A DNA stretch of 64,000 nt from Microbacterium album. GTDB lineage: Bacteria > Actinomycetota > Actinomycetes > Actinomycetales > Microbacteriaceae. Shown piece after piece: positions 49,244-58,095 of this stretch (the stretch's first letter is position 1; every line of letters starts with the position of its first letter). Under the pieces are notes generated by a model that was not told where the DNA came from, searched no databases, and worked only from the letters and a program-made list of their open reading frames with translations. The DNA lies in the NCBI RefSeq assembly GCF_014643695.1, contig NZ_BMJY01000001.1, positions 124,001 through 188,000 of the forward strand. The letters are read 5' to 3'. The translations under genes were made by a program, and so were the position numbers.

Positions 49244-49518
49244 CACACCCGCCGGACGTGCAGCAGCGCCCACCCCTCGGGCATCGCGGCGCGCACGGCG
49301 TCGATCGTGTCGCCCTCGACCTCACGGAGCCCGTCGCGCCGCTCGAACCGCCCGACCGCCTTGAGCGCAGTCGACCCGGCGCGCATGTCAACAGTCGTGG
49401 CCACGAGCTCCCATCCGTGCGGGATCTGCCGCTCGAGCTGGACGCGCACGTCGGCGAGGGACTCGCCGTCGACGGGCACCTCGCGGGACTCCATGGGACG
49501 AATCAGACCGATCAGCAC
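49243..49518 (-). CDS. hypothetical protein of the right-end cluster
   Basis: A 91-residue protein (SLADVRVQLERQIPHGWELV, DTIDAVRAAMPEGWALLHVR) with two similar halves (VRxxxPxGWxLxxV), suggesting an internal duplication. The GTG at 49518 has TAGGCT 6 nt upstream (leaderless); a GTG two codons earlier is possible. First gene of a leftward operon. Confidence 0.65.
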   Translation of the reverse strand: MLIGLIRPMESREVPVDGESLADVRVQLERQIPHGWELVATTVDMRAGSTALKAVGRFERRDGLREVEGDTIDAVRAAMPEGWALLHVRRV

Positions 49519-49560
49519 GACCACAGCCTATGTCGGAGGGGTGTGGCATCGTGGCCGGCG

Positions 49561-49779
49561 ATGCCTGCCCCCACGCCTGCCGACCTCCTCGACTTCGAGC
49601 GCGCCCACCCACGCCACAACGGGTCGAAGGAAGAGAAGATCATCCGTGAGCTCGGCATCGGTCCGGCTCGCTACTACCAGTTGCTCGCGCGCGTCGCCGC
49701 CTCCCCCGAGGGGATGCAGCATGATCCGCTGACCGCGCGCAGAGTGCGTGAGCGGGGCAGTAGGCGCCTCGTGGCGTGA
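49561..49779 (+). CDS. DUF3263-like protein
   Basis: A 72-residue protein matching the DUF3263 pattern (LLDFERAHPRHNGSKEEKII, LGIGPARYYQLLARV), a small helical domain common in actinobacterial chromosomes and thought to bind DNA. It is the last prophage gene before attR. The start has no good ribosome site. Confidence 0.75.
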   Translation: MPAPTPADLLDFERAHPRHNGSKEEKIIRELGIGPARYYQLLARVAASPEGMQHDPLTARRVRERGSRRLVA

Positions 49780-49782
49780 GCC

Positions 49783-49810
49783 TGCCCAGTTTTTGCCCAT
49801 ACTTTGCCCA
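49783..49810 (+). promoter_or_regulatory. integrase arm-type binding sites, right
   Basis: Three direct TGCCCA repeats at 49783-49788, 49794-49799 and 49805-49810, each 11 bp apart, in the same orientation as the pair beside attL. The period of about one helical turn fits integrase arm sites. Confidence 0.65.
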
Positions 49811-49893
49811 CATCGACCACCTTTGACGCCCCCGGAGGCCCCTTCATCGCCCGCATATTTCCGCGGTTGGCGCACCGTTCAGCGGTGCGGAAT

Positions 49894-49921
49894 AGGGTTC
49901 AAGTCCCTGGGGGCGCACCAT
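49894..49921 (+). repeat. attR core
   Basis: A 28-bp copy of the 3' end of tRNA-Lys, identical to attL. It is the displaced bacterial 3' end; the host sequence resumes at 49922. A small hairpin (GCACCG/CGGTGC, 49872-49888) lies just inside. Confidence 0.95.
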
Positions 49922-50027
49922 ACTCGGCATTCGTCCCACAGTCTCGGATCGGGATGTTTCGGTCATGCCGATCGGGTCGTTGATTCGGCCCTGTCGCCGA
50001 GTGGCGTGGCGGGTCTACGTTGACGCC

Positions 50028-50327
50028 ATGGGCACACTCATCTACGACAGCAACGAACCGCCGATCGTCATCGAGGACCGCGCGCTGGCGCATCTCAAGG
50101 TCGTGGTTCTCGCCAAGCTCCGCCGCCACGAGTGCTTCGCCGTGTCGTGGCGACATCCCGACGGCCACGGTCGCAGCACGATCTGGCTGCACCCCGCGAT
50201 CCCGCTCCGGTTCGTCTTCAACGAACCCGAACCGCCGGAACTCAATCGCCAGTGGCTCGCCGAACTCGCGGAGACGGCGAGCGTGCTCGGCGGCATCCGG
50301 CTGGGCGAGGAGCAGATCGCGGCGTAG
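50028..50327 (+). CDS. DUF7882 family protein
   Basis: A 99-residue protein with the family layout (MGTLIYDSNEPPIVIEDRAL, AHLKVVVLAKLRRHE, SWRHPDGHGRSTIWLHP, LNRQWLAELAETA). The family is abundant in Microbacteriaceae and sometimes misnamed DNA ligase. Function unknown. The ATG is preceded by TACGTT at 6 nt (leaderless). First host gene right of the prophage. Confidence 0.82.
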   Translation: MGTLIYDSNEPPIVIEDRALAHLKVVVLAKLRRHECFAVSWRHPDGHGRSTIWLHPAIPLRFVFNEPEPPELNRQWLAELAETASVLGGIRLGEEQIAA

Positions 50328-50417
50328 CCTCGCCGGGGGTGAACGAGGGGGTGCACGAGACCGCCCAGCGGCACAACCCGGTATCTCCGTGGGTCGAGCG
50401 GCCGTAGCGTGGGGCGA

Positions 50418-50699
50418 ATGAGCGACATGCAGACGATGGTGCGGACAGAGGTGGGGATCGACGACCGCAGCTATTACCTCGCCCAGGGGCAGGACGTCGA
50501 AGCGCTGAAGCGCCGGATCGAGGAGGCGGCGCGGTCCGGCCCCGTCTTCGTCGACTTCACCGTCGTCGGCAATCGTTCAGTGAGCGTGCTCGTCTCATCC
50601 GCCAGCCGAATCGTGTTCACCATCGAGACCGTGCAGTATGACCCGCGCGACAACGGCGACGAGGAAGCACCGTACGGGGGCCTGTTCGACGGGCTGTAG
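50418..50699 (+). CDS. hypothetical protein
   Basis: A 93-residue protein (SYYLAQGQDVEALKRRIEEA, PVFVDFTVVGNRSVSVLVSS) with an alpha/beta sandwich look. TAGCGT lies 7 nt before the ATG (leaderless layout). No family was recognised; it resembles small housekeeping-adjacent proteins of Microbacteriaceae. Confidence 0.72.
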   Translation: MSDMQTMVRTEVGIDDRSYYLAQGQDVEALKRRIEEAARSGPVFVDFTVVGNRSVSVLVSSASRIVFTIETVQYDPRDNGDEEAPYGGLFDGL

Positions 50700-51014
50700 C
50701 CGCACCGTCGGCACGCGACCGCTGGCGCCCTCGAACGCGGACCCGGGTCCGTCGGGGAGCGAGGGTTCGTTTTCCTTCCATGTCAACGCCCTCGAAGCGC
50801 CGATCCGCGTCTCGTTACGTTGGTGTCGTGCTCGCCCCGAGCGGCGGCACCGTCCGCCTCTCCCGGGTCGAGGCTTGGGGGGAAGACTCCCTGGGAGAGG
50901 CGGGCGCTCCTGCCGGGAGGCTCGCGGAGCTGCCTCTTCCCTCACGGGCGCGAGAGGCGTATTCTTCCGGACACGTCCGCGCCCCCTCGCGGACACGTCG
51001 CCCTGTGGGCCGGG

Positions 51015-51057
51015 CCGCCCCTCCCTGGGTTCGAGCATGCTCCCCGGGGAGGGGCGG
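51015..51057 (+). terminator. hairpin upstream of the molybdate operon
   Basis: CCGCCCCTCCC pairs perfectly with 51047-51057; the loop contains the palindrome GAGCATGCTC. It may terminate transcription from the upstream gene or insulate the mod operon. Confidence 0.5.
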
Positions 51058-51156
51058 ATCCTCGCTCCGCGCCTTGCCCACCGACTCGGCCTGTGTGTCG
51101 GGGTGGGCATCCGCGCGCGGCGTGACGGATCCCCGCGAGAGCGCCGTATCTGCGTG

Positions 51157-51162
51157 TAGAAT
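51157..51162 (+). promoter_or_regulatory. -10 box of the molybdate operon (TAGAAT)
   Basis: TGTAGAAT gives an extended -10 element 9 nt upstream of the ATG at 51172, leaving a leader of only a few nucleotides. This argues against a riboswitch ahead of the operon. Confidence 0.5.
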
Positions 51163-51171
51163 CTCGCGACG

Positions 51172-51582
51172 ATGACGCAAATACGGATCTCTGAAGCGGC
51201 GGCCTTCCTCGGCGTGAGCGACGACACGGTTCGACGCTGGACCGAGCAGGGTGTGCTCGAGGCGACCGTCGACGCGCGCGGACGCAAGGTCGTGGACGGC
51301 CTGGCGCTCGCCCGGTTCGCGCGGGAGCGGGCGTCGGCGCCCGCGGATCCCCTCGGTGAGGTCGCCACCTCCGCGCGAAACCGCTTCGTGGGCCTGGTGA
51401 CGCATGTGGTCTCCGACCGCGTGATGAGCCAGGTGGAGTTGCAGTGCGGCCCGCATCGCGTCGTCTCCCTGATGAGCACCGAGGCCGTGAAGGAACTCGG
51501 CATCGAGCCCGGCACGGTGGCGGTCGCCAGCGTCAAGGCGACACAGGTCACCGTCGAGGTGGCTCGCGACCGGACGCCGTGA
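51172..51582 (+). CDS. HTH-Mop (TOBE) molybdate-responsive regulator
   Basis: A 136-residue protein. Residues 1-45 form an excise/MerR-like helix-turn-helix (ISEAAAFLGVSDDTVRRWTE). Residues ~67-133 form a single Mop/TOBE domain (SARNRFVGLVTHVVSDRVMS, GIEPGTVAVASVKATQV) that binds molybdate oxyanion. It heads the mod operon and probably senses molybdate, standing in for the TOBE domain missing from ModC. Confidence 0.86.
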   Translation: MTQIRISEAAAFLGVSDDTVRRWTEQGVLEATVDARGRKVVDGLALARFARERASAPADPLGEVATSARNRFVGLVTHVVSDRVMSQVELQCGPHRVVSLMSTEAVKELGIEPGTVAVASVKATQVTVEVARDRTP

Positions 51583-51592
51583 AGGAGAGGCC

Positions 51593-52369
51593 ATGACGTC
51601 CCGCCGTACCCTCTTCGCCGCACTCGCGCTGGCCGGCGCCACCGCGCTCGCCGGATGCGGGTCTTCCTCGGGCGGCGTCGCGACGCCGACGGGGGAGAGC
51701 ACGCTGGTCGTCGCGGCGGCTGCCTCGCTGCAGAGCGCCTTCACCGAGATCGGCAGGGAGTTCCAGGCGGCGCACGACGGTGTCGTCGTGCAGTTCACCT
51801 TCGGAGGCAGCTCGGGCCTCGCCGCCCAGCTGGCCGAGGGCGCCCCGGCGGATGTGTTCGCGAGCGCCGATGTCGTGAACATGGATCGCGCCGTGGACGC
51901 CGGGCTCGTCGACGGCGCGCCGGTGCCCTTCGCGCGCAACACACTCGAGATCGTCACGCACCCGGGAAACCCCGCCGGGATCGAGGATCTCGCCTCCCTG
52001 GCCCAGCCGGGGGTCGAGCTGGCGGTGTGTGCGCCGCAGGTGCCGTGCGGTGCCGCGACGGCCGCCGTCGCCGCCGAGGCGGGCGTGGTCCTGCGCCCGG
52101 CGAGCGAGGAGCAGAGCGTGACCGACGTGCTCGCGCGCGTCACGAGCGGAGAGGCCGACGCGGGGCTGGTGTACGTCACGGACGCCGCGGCGGCCGGGGC
52201 GGGCGTGCACCGCGTCCCGTTCCCCGAAGCCGAGAAGGCGGTGAACGAGTACCCCATCGCCGTGCTCGCGGCCTCGGCAGCACCCGCCCTCGCGGGGGAC
52301 TTCGTCGCCTACGTCACCGGCCCCGAGGGGCAGGCCGTGCTCGCCGCACACGGCTTCCGCGCGCCGTGA
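51593..52369 (+). CDS. modA: molybdate ABC transporter substrate-binding lipoprotein
   Basis: A 258-residue periplasmic-type binding protein anchored by a lipobox (LAGC near residue 21). Family motifs: [40 protein letters not shown] (oxyanion site) and [11 protein letters not shown]. It captures molybdate or tungstate for ModBC. AAGGAGAGG precedes the ATG. The stop overlaps the modB start. Confidence 0.92.
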   Translation: MTSRRTLFAALALAGATALAGCGSSSGGVATPTGESTLVVAAAASLQSAFTEIGREFQAAHDGVVVQFTFGGSSGLAAQLAEGAPADVFASADVVNMDRAVDAGLVDGAPVPFARNTLEIVTHPGNPAGIEDLASLAQPGVELAVCAPQVPCGAATAAVAAEAGVVLRPASEEQSVTDVLARVTSGEADAGLVYVTDAAAAGAGVHRVPFPEAEKAVNEYPIAVLAASAAPALAGDFVAYVTGPEGQAVLAAHGFRAP

Positions 52370-53166
52370 GCGCCGCCGCACCGGCCCACGGCAGGCTGCC
52401 CGGCTGGGTGTACGTGCCCGCCGCCCTCGCGGCCGCGCTCGTGCTGCTGCCCCTGGCCGGCCTGCTCTCGCGCGTCGATTGGCCCGCGCTACCGGTTCTG
52501 CTCACGACGGACACCGCGCTGGACGCCCTCGGCCTCAGCATCCGCACCGCGGGCATGAGCACGGCGCTCTGCGTGCTGCTGGGGGTGCCGCTGGCATTCG
52601 TGCTGGCGCGCAGCTCCTTCCCGGGGCTCGCGCTCCTGCGCGCGCTCGTGCTGCTGCCGCTCGTGCTGCCGCCGGTGGTCGGGGGCCTCGCGCTGCTGTA
52701 TGCGTTCGGGCGCAACGGCCTGCTCGGCGAGGTGCTGGAGCTCGGGGGACTGCGCATCGGGTTCACGACCGCGGCCGTCGTGATGGCACAGGCGTTCGTC
52801 TCGTTGCCGTTCCTCGTGCTGAGCCTCGAGGGCGCGCTGCGCCTCGAGCACCGCCGCTACGAGCTCGTGGCGGCGTCGCTCGGGGCGTCGCCCTCGGTCG
52901 TCCTGCGGCGCATCAGCCTCCCGCTCGTGTTCCCGGCCCTCGTCTCGGGGGCGATCCTCGCGTTCGCTCGGTCGCTCGGGGAGTTCGGCGCGACGCTCAC
53001 CTTCGCCGGCAGCTACCAGGGCACGACGCGCACGCTACCGCTGGAGATCTACCTGCAGCGCGAGGTCGACCCCGACATCGCGGTAGCCCTGTCGCTGCTG
53101 CTCGTGCTTGTCGCGCTCGTCGGCGTGCTCCTCACCGCCTCCCGCCAGTTGCGGGGGCGCAGGTGA
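52366..53166 (+). CDS. modB: molybdate ABC transporter permease
   Basis: A 266-residue permease with about six membrane segments and the EAA loop ([20 protein letters not shown]) that contacts Mod[21 protein letters not shown] is typical of ModB/CysT permeases. GTG start at 52366 overlapping the modA stop (GTGA). Confidence 0.92.
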   Translation: MSAAAPAHGRLPGWVYVPAALAAALVLLPLAGLLSRVDWPALPVLLTTDTALDALGLSIRTAGMSTALCVLLGVPLAFVLARSSFPGLALLRALVLLPLVLPPVVGGLALLYAFGRNGLLGEVLELGGLRIGFTTAAVVMAQAFVSLPFLVLSLEGALRLEHRRYELVAASLGASPSVVLRRISLPLVFPALVSGAILAFARSLGEFGATLTFAGSYQGTTRTLPLEIYLQREVDPDIAVALSLLLVLVALVGVLLTASRQLRGRR

Positions 53167-53930
53167 GCGGCCTGGAGCTGCGGGTACACGTCGCCGATCG
53201 GGACGTGGACGTGGCGCTGGAGATCGGTGCCGGCGAGACCGTCGCGGTGATCGGCGCGAACGGGGCGGGGAAGTCGACGCTGCTCGAGGCGCTCGCCGGC
53301 TTCCTGCGTCCCGACCGCGGGCGGATCGTGCTCGAGGGCGAAACGCTGCTCGACACCGAGAGCAGCGAGGCGGTACCTCCGCACCGGCGTCCGGTCGCGC
53401 TGCTGGCACAGGAGGCGCTGCTCTTCCCGCACCTCACCGTGCGCAACAACGTCGCGTTCCCCCTGCGTCACCGGCTCGGCCTGGCGCGCCCAGCCGCGGC
53501 CGTCGAGGCGGGACGGCGCCTCGATGCGCTCGGCGCAGGACACCTCGCACAGCGACGGCCCGCCCAGCTGTCGGGCGGTCAGGCCCAGCGCGTCGCTCTC
53601 GTGCGCGCTCTCGCGGCCGATCCGAGGCTGCTGCTGCTCGATGAACCGCTCGCGGCCCTCGACGCGACGGCGGTGCCCGACATGCGGGCCGCGTTGCGCG
53701 CGGCCGCGTCGGGGCGCACCGCCCTGGTGGTCACCCACGACCCGCTGGACGCGCTGTCGCTCGCCGAGCGAGTCGTCGTGATCGAGCGCGGCCGCGTCGT
53801 GCAGCAGGGGCCGCCGACGGAGGTGCTGAGGACTCCGCGCAGCGAGTTCGGTCGCTCGCTGCTGGCCCTCAATCCGTGGATCGCCGCGGTCGACCTCGAG
53901 GCTCTGCGCGCGGGACTCGGCGATGACTGA
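53163..53930 (+). CDS. modC: molybdate ABC transporter ATPase, short form
   Basis: A 255-residue ABC ATPase with Walker [10 protein letters not shown], signature [15 protein letters not shown], Walker B LLLLDEP and switch His VVTHDPLDA. It energises molybdate import. It is about 100 residues shorter than typical ModC because it lacks the C-terminal TOBE domain; the operon's first gene carries a TOBE domain instead. GTGA overlap with modB. Confidence 0.9.
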   Translation: MSGLELRVHVADRDVDVALEIGAGETVAVIGANGAGKSTLLEALAGFLRPDRGRIVLEGETLLDTESSEAVPPHRRPVALLAQEALLFPHLTVRNNVAFPLRHRLGLARPAAAVEAGRRLDALGAGHLAQRRPAQLSGGQAQRVALVRALAADPRLLLLDEPLAALDATAVPDMRAALRAAASGRTALVVTHDPLDALSLAERVVVIERGRVVQQGPPTEVLRTPRSEFGRSLLALNPWIAAVDLEALRAGLGDD

Positions 53931-53971
53931 GCCGGATCGAGGCGGCGGTCCGCCGACACAGGTCGCAGACG

Positions 53972-54139
53972 TCAGTCCCCGGGGTCGACGTCCTGCACCG
54001 CCTGCCCGATGTAGCGGGCCTGTTGCCGCTGGTGCTGCTCGATGGCCTGGAGCAGGGCGTGGATCGCCTCGAGGCGATCGCACACCGCCCGGACTTCGGT
54101 GCTGGTAGGGCTCGTCCATTCTTCGGGTGTGGTCGCCAT
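53972..54139 (-). CDS. 55-residue hypothetical protein
   Basis: A short leftward gene with GGGAGAGGG upstream of its ATG. The product is helical (VRAVCDRLEAIHALLQAIEQ, HQRQQARYIGQAV). It lies between modC and the LuxR genes. Function unknown. Confidence 0.5.
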   Translation of the reverse strand: MATTPEEWTSPTSTEVRAVCDRLEAIHALLQAIEQHQRQQARYIGQAVQDVDPGD

Positions 54140-54339
54140 GGCGACACCCTCTCCCCTTCTGCCCTCCCGCGACGAGGGCCTTGAGAGCGGGGGGCATCGG
54201 GTGCTATTACGCAGTCCCCGGGCACCCGCGGGATTCCCCCCCCATAGTCTCGTATTGTGTCGATGACGGCATGGAGAACGCGCGAAAATACCATCGGGCG
54301 GGCTCGCGCCCCAATCCGGATTCGAAGGGATTCCGAATC

Positions 54340-55911
54340 GTGATGTCCGCAGCGCCGGAATCGGCGACCGACGACGACGCGCTCGTCGGTGCCATCCTCC
54401 GCGCGCTCGCGGCGTCGGACCATACCGGGGCGATCGCTCTGGCCGAGCGGCACTGGGGCTACCTGGTGAGCTTCCGTCTCGGGGTGCTGCGTGCCGTCGT
54501 CGACGCGCTGCCGGACGACTTCCTGCAAGCCCGGCCCACGTTCGCGGTGCTGCGACAGCTGCTGCTGCACACCTTCCTCGGCCCACTGCGGCCCACAGTG
54601 TACGCCGACACGATCCCCCCGCTGACGGCCGACATGCCGCTGCTCGACCACGTCGTCGTGCACACGGCGCGTTCGGCGATCGCGCGCTCCGTCGGCCGGG
54701 TGAGCGACGCGATCGCCTGGGCGGACAGAGCGCGCATCGAGCTGGCGACGGCCTCGTGCGAGGAGCGTGCCGCCGCCGAGCACGCGATGTCGGAGCTGCA
54801 CGAGCACTGGGGGCTCACCTTCCTGTTCGCGGGGCGCGAGCGCGAGGCGATCGCGCTCTTCGAGCAGTCGTACGAGTGGGCCGAGCGCCTGGGAAACCCG
54901 CGCGGGGCCGTCGCGGCCGCGGGCGAGCTCGCCTGGCTGGACGCGCACGCCGGGCGCAGCGACGCCGCGCGCGCACGCCTGCGTAGGGTCCGCGCGCTCA
55001 TCGACGAGAACCCCGGGATGCACCCCACGCGCGGCAGCCACCTGCTCGCCGAGGCGATCCTTCACGTCGACGCGCTCGAGATCCGCGAGGCGCACGCCGC
55101 GCTGGAGGCGATGGACGACCCCGGCGAGCACTCCCTGCTCCGCGTCGCCATCCGCGGGCTCGTCAGCGGGTACGATCCCGAACGCGATCCCAGCACCGTG
55201 GCCGCCGAGCTCCTCGCGGATGTCAGCGCACATCACGAGGGCTTCGCGCAGGCTCCACTCAACCTCCGCATGCTCGGCGCGGCTCAGGCGCGCCTGCACG
55301 TGCGGGCAGGACACCCGGAGTGGGCGCTGCGGGTGCTGCAGCGCGGCGAGCGCAACGGCAGCAGCGCGGCAACCGATGGGCGCACGGCGCCCGTGCTCTA
55401 CCTGCTGGGCGAGCACGATCGGGCGTACGCCCTCACCTCGCAGGTCCTCGGAGACGTGGAGGCGCCTCCTCGCGCCTGCGTCTTCGCGCTCGCCGTGCGG
55501 GCCGCCATCGAGCTCCACCGGGGCGAGACCGCCCTCGCCACCGATACCTTCTCCCAGGCGCTCGAGCTCGTCGTCCGCTACGGTCTCGTCGTCGGCTTCG
55601 CCACGCTTCCCCCGGAGGATCTGCGCGGGCTGGCCGCGCTGTTGCCGAGCGACGGGCGCGTGGCCATCCTCGATGGGCTGCTGGACGGGCTCATGGCCGT
55701 GCCCGCCGTGCCCCAGGTGCCGCGGCTGACGCGGCGGGAGCGCGCGGTGCTGGCGACGCTCGCCACCGGCGCCACCCTGCCGCAGGCGGCGACCCGCCTG
55801 TCGGTCTCGGTGAACACCGTGAAGACCCAGCTGCGCTCACTGCACCGCAAGCTCGGGGTGCACGACCGCCAGCAGCTGATCGTCGCGGCGCGCCGACGGG
55901 GACTGCTGTGA
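54340..55911 (+). CDS. LuxR-type transcriptional regulator, first of tandem pair
   Basis: A 523-residue protein. The long N-terminal region is helical and TPR-like (HWGLTFLFAGREREAIALFE, GNPRGAVAAAGELAWLDAHA). The C-terminal ~60 residues are a LuxR helix-turn-helix (LTRRERAVLATLATGATLPQ, VSVNTVKTQLRSLHRKLG). No ATPase motif is seen. GTG at 54340 is favoured by AAGGGA 9 nt upstream; an ATG at 54271 is possible. It overlaps the second gene by GTGA. Confidence 0.82.
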   Translation: MMSAAPESATDDDALVGAILRALAASDHTGAIALAERHWGYLVSFRLGVLRAVVDALPDDFLQARPTFAVLRQLLLHTFLGPLRPTVYADTIPPLTADMPLLDHVVVHTARSAIARSVGRVSDAIAWADRARIELATASCEERAAAEHAMSELHEHWGLTFLFAGREREAIALFEQSYEWAERLGNPRGAVAAAGELAWLDAHAGRSDAARARLRRVRALIDENPGMHPTRGSHLLAEAILHVDALEIREAHAALEAMDDPGEHSLLRVAIRGLVSGYDPERDPSTVAAELLADVSAHHEGFAQAPLNLRMLGAAQARLHVRAGHPEWALRVLQRGERNGSSAATDGRTAPVLYLLGEHDRAYALTSQVLGDVEAPPRACVFALAVRAAIELHRGETALATDTFSQALELVVRYGLVVGFATLPPEDLRGLAALLPSDGRVAILDGLLDGLMAVPAVPQVPRLTRRERAVLATLATGATLPQAATRLSVSVNTVKTQLRSLHRKLGVHDRQQLIVAARRRGLL

Positions 55912-57452
55912 GCGGCGGAGCCTCCGGCGAGGCGGCCATCGCCGTGTACCTCGCCCTCGCGGAGGGCGACGGCGAAGGAGCCGTCTCGATCGCGGAAGCA
56001 CATTGGGACGACCTCTCGCGGGAACGCAGCACCGTCCTCCGGCTCGTGGCCGAGAGCGTCCCGGCCGGGTTGATCGACGGGAGGGAGCACTGGCAGGACG
56101 TGCTGTATCGGGCGCCCTTCCGCCTGCCCGCGGGCCCTGCGGGCCGCGGCGATTCGGCCGTGCGCCAGCGATTGGTGGACCTCACGCGGCGCAGCAGGCA
56201 GGCGCGGCTCGGCGGCGACATCGCGCTCGCGCTGGAGACCGCCTTCGAGGCGCGCGACGCGTTCCGCGAGGCGGCGCGGCGGGGCGAGGCTCCCACCGAC
56301 GCCGCCCATCTCATGATCGAGTGGGCGATGGCCTTCGTGGTCGGCGGACCCATGCCGCGGACCGGCTGGGACACGCAGCCGGAGGAGCAGCTCGAAGAGA
56401 CCTACTCCTGGGCCGTATCCTCCGGCGACCACGTGTCCGCCTCGCGCGCGGCCGCCGAGCTGGCATGGCTGCACGCGTTCGCCGGCCGAGCGGCGACCAC
56501 GCAGCGCTGGACGCGGCGAGCCTCGGTGATGTGGCACGCCAACACGGGCAGCCCGCTGGGGGCCTCCCCGGCTTACATCGCGCTCTCGCTGCGCCGGAGC
56601 GACGGCCTGGACTTCCGTGGGGCCATCGAAGCCCTTGCGGTGCTGGCAGGCGACCACGTGCCGGATCATCGCATCCTCGTGGCCACGGCCACCGCCATGT
56701 ACGGCGTGCACCTCAACGACGGGGTGGTGCAGGAGACCCGGCGAGAACTGATGCGGACGATCGAAGCCGCGCCGGAAGGGCTCCTGGCGGCGCCGCTGAA
56801 CCAGGGTGCGATCGCGTACGCGGAGTCGTACCGCCTGCTGCTCGGCGGGGATCCGATGGCGGCGCTGCGCCTGCTGGATAAGGGCCCCGGGACCCGGCTG
56901 CCACTGTACGCCGAGGCGCGGCGCGCCTCGGCGGCCCTGCAGCGCGGTGACCTGAGCCAGGCGGAGACGGCGGCGATGACGGCGCTCGAGGAGGGCGGTG
57001 CCATGCCGCGCTTCATGATCGAGGCGTGGGCGGCGCTCGCGGCCGTCCAGCTGCGCGCGGGCGCCCACGACACGGCCCGGGAGATGTTCGGCCGAGCGGT
57101 GGATCTGTCGGACCGGGAGCGGCTTCCGGTCGCGCTCGCGCTGACGTCGAGCGACGACCACGCTCGGCTCAGCGCGCTGCTGCGCGACGGGCACGAGCGC
57201 CCGAGCCTGGTTGCGCTGCGAGAGCGGCGCATGCGTCGCCCGGAGCGCGTCGACGCCACGGACGCGCTCACGCCGCAGGAGCAGCGCGTCGTGAGGACGA
57301 TCGCGGAGGGACTCTCCGTGCCCGAGGCCGCGACGCGCCTGAACGTTTCGGTCAACACCGTCAAGACGCAGCTGCGCGCGGTATACCGCAAGCTCGGAGC
57401 GACCCGCCGGGAGGAGATGCTGGGGACCGCGCGGACACGCGGCATCCTCTGA
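55908..57452 (+). CDS. LuxR-type transcriptional regulator, second of tandem pair
   Basis: A 514-residue paralogue of the preceding gene with the same layout: helical TPR-like sensor part (HVSASRAAAELAWLHAFAGR) and C-terminal LuxR domain (LTPQEQRVVRTIAEGLSVPE, LNVSVNTVKTQLRAVYRKLG). The pair arose by duplication and is co-translated, so the proteins may form a heteromeric regulator. The targets are unknown. Confidence 0.82.
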   Translation: MSGGASGEAAIAVYLALAEGDGEGAVSIAEAHWDDLSRERSTVLRLVAESVPAGLIDGREHWQDVLYRAPFRLPAGPAGRGDSAVRQRLVDLTRRSRQARLGGDIALALETAFEARDAFREAARRGEAPTDAAHLMIEWAMAFVVGGPMPRTGWDTQPEEQLEETYSWAVSSGDHVSASRAAAELAWLHAFAGRAATTQRWTRRASVMWHANTGSPLGASPAYIALSLRRSDGLDFRGAIEALAVLAGDHVPDHRILVATATAMYGVHLNDGVVQETRRELMRTIEAAPEGLLAAPLNQGAIAYAESYRLLLGGDPMAALRLLDKGPGTRLPLYAEARRASAALQRGDLSQAETAAMTALEEGGAMPRFMIEAWAALAAVQLRAGAHDTAREMFGRAVDLSDRERLPVALALTSSDDHARLSALLRDGHERPSLVALRERRMRRPERVDATDALTPQEQRVVRTIAEGLSVPEAATRLNVSVNTVKTQLRAVYRKLGATRREEMLGTARTRGIL

Positions 57453-57474
57453 GCGCCGCTGCCCGGAGGGCGCG

Positions 57475-58095
57475 TCAGGGCTGGAGCCCCGTGAACTCGC
57501 GGATCAGGCGCTCGCCCCGGTCGGCCGCCCCGGTGCGGACGGCGTCCGCGAGCGCGTGGAGGTGCGTGACGTTCTCGGTCGTCTGCCCCGCCGCTGACAT
57601 CAGGTTCCGCTGGATGGCGACTCCGATGTCGTACGACATCGTCTCGATGAACGCGTTGGCGGCGTACGACTGGAGGAGATCCTGCAGCTCTCGCACCGCC
57701 GCGGCGACGGTTCCCGAGGCTCCGGTGCGCTCGGCGATGCCGTCGATCGCGTCGCCGGCCTGGGCGCGCTGCTCGGGCGTCATGCGCTGCAGGGCCATAC
57801 GCAGGAGGGAGATGGTGTAGTGGGCGGCGAACTCCGCGGTCGCGGCGGCCAGTTCGGGCGTGACTTCGGTCACGCGCGTGTAGCGGCTGGCGGCGGTCTC
57901 GATGAGCCCGACGCGCTGGAGCCGCTGCAGGGCCTCCCGCACGGGCATGCGCGACACGCCGAGCTGCTGCGCGAGGTCGTGGTCGCGCAGGCGCGTGCCC
58001 GCCGGCAGGCTGCCGTCCATGATGGCGTTGGCGATGCGCTCGGCGACCATGTCACTGAGACGTGTGGGGGAGATGTCGAGCGTGCCGATCATCAT
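57475..58095 (-). CDS. GntR family transcriptional regulator
   Basis: A 206-residue regulator with an N-terminal winged helix (VAERIANAIMDGSLPAGTRL, LAQQLGVSRMPVREALQRLQ, RVGLIETAA) and an all-helical FCD-like effector domain. Ligand unknown. The ATG at 58095 follows AAGGACGG. It is convergent with the LuxR pair (22-bp gap). Confidence 0.88.
   Translation of the reverse strand: MMIGTLDISPTRLSDMVAERIANAIMDGSLPAGTRLRDHDLAQQLGVSRMPVREALQRLQRVGLIETAASRYTRVTEVTPELAAATAEFAAHYTISLLRMALQRMTPEQRAQAGDAIDGIAERTGASGTVAAAVRELQDLLQSYAANAFIETMSYDIGVAIQRNLMSAAGQTTENVTHLHALADAVRTGAADRGERLIREFTGLQP

Larger units (their letters stand above)
7753..49921. mobile_element. siphovirus-type prophage integrated in tRNA-Lys
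   Basis: A 42,141-bp repeat unit bounded by a perfect 28-bp direct repeat. It contains an integrase next to attL, an immunity region, recombination and replication genes, and complete packaging, head, tail and lysis modules in the usual siphovirus order. No obvious frameshifts or deletions are seen in essential genes, so it may be inducible. Confidence 0.95.
50700..51171. other. intergenic region with hairpins, no convincing gene
   Basis: This 472-bp stretch contains a palindrome near 50749, an imperfect inverted repeat around 50888-50945, and a clear 11-bp hairpin at 51015-51057. TAGAAT at 51157-51162 is the likely -10 box of the molybdate operon. An Arg/Ser/Gly-rich frame through the region is not protein-like. 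Confidence 0.6.

Noticed and set aside
51060..51171. Molybdenum cofactor riboswitch ahead of the mod operon
   Set aside because: The likely -10 box at 51157 leaves only a few leader nucleotides, and no conserved riboswitch core could be recognised.
50780..51175. Possible gene upstream of the mod operon, with a GTG at 50828 preceded by TACGTT at 6 nt
   Set aside because: The promoter-like layout is tempting, but the frame is Arg/Ser/Gly-rich, spans hairpins and has no protein-like pattern.
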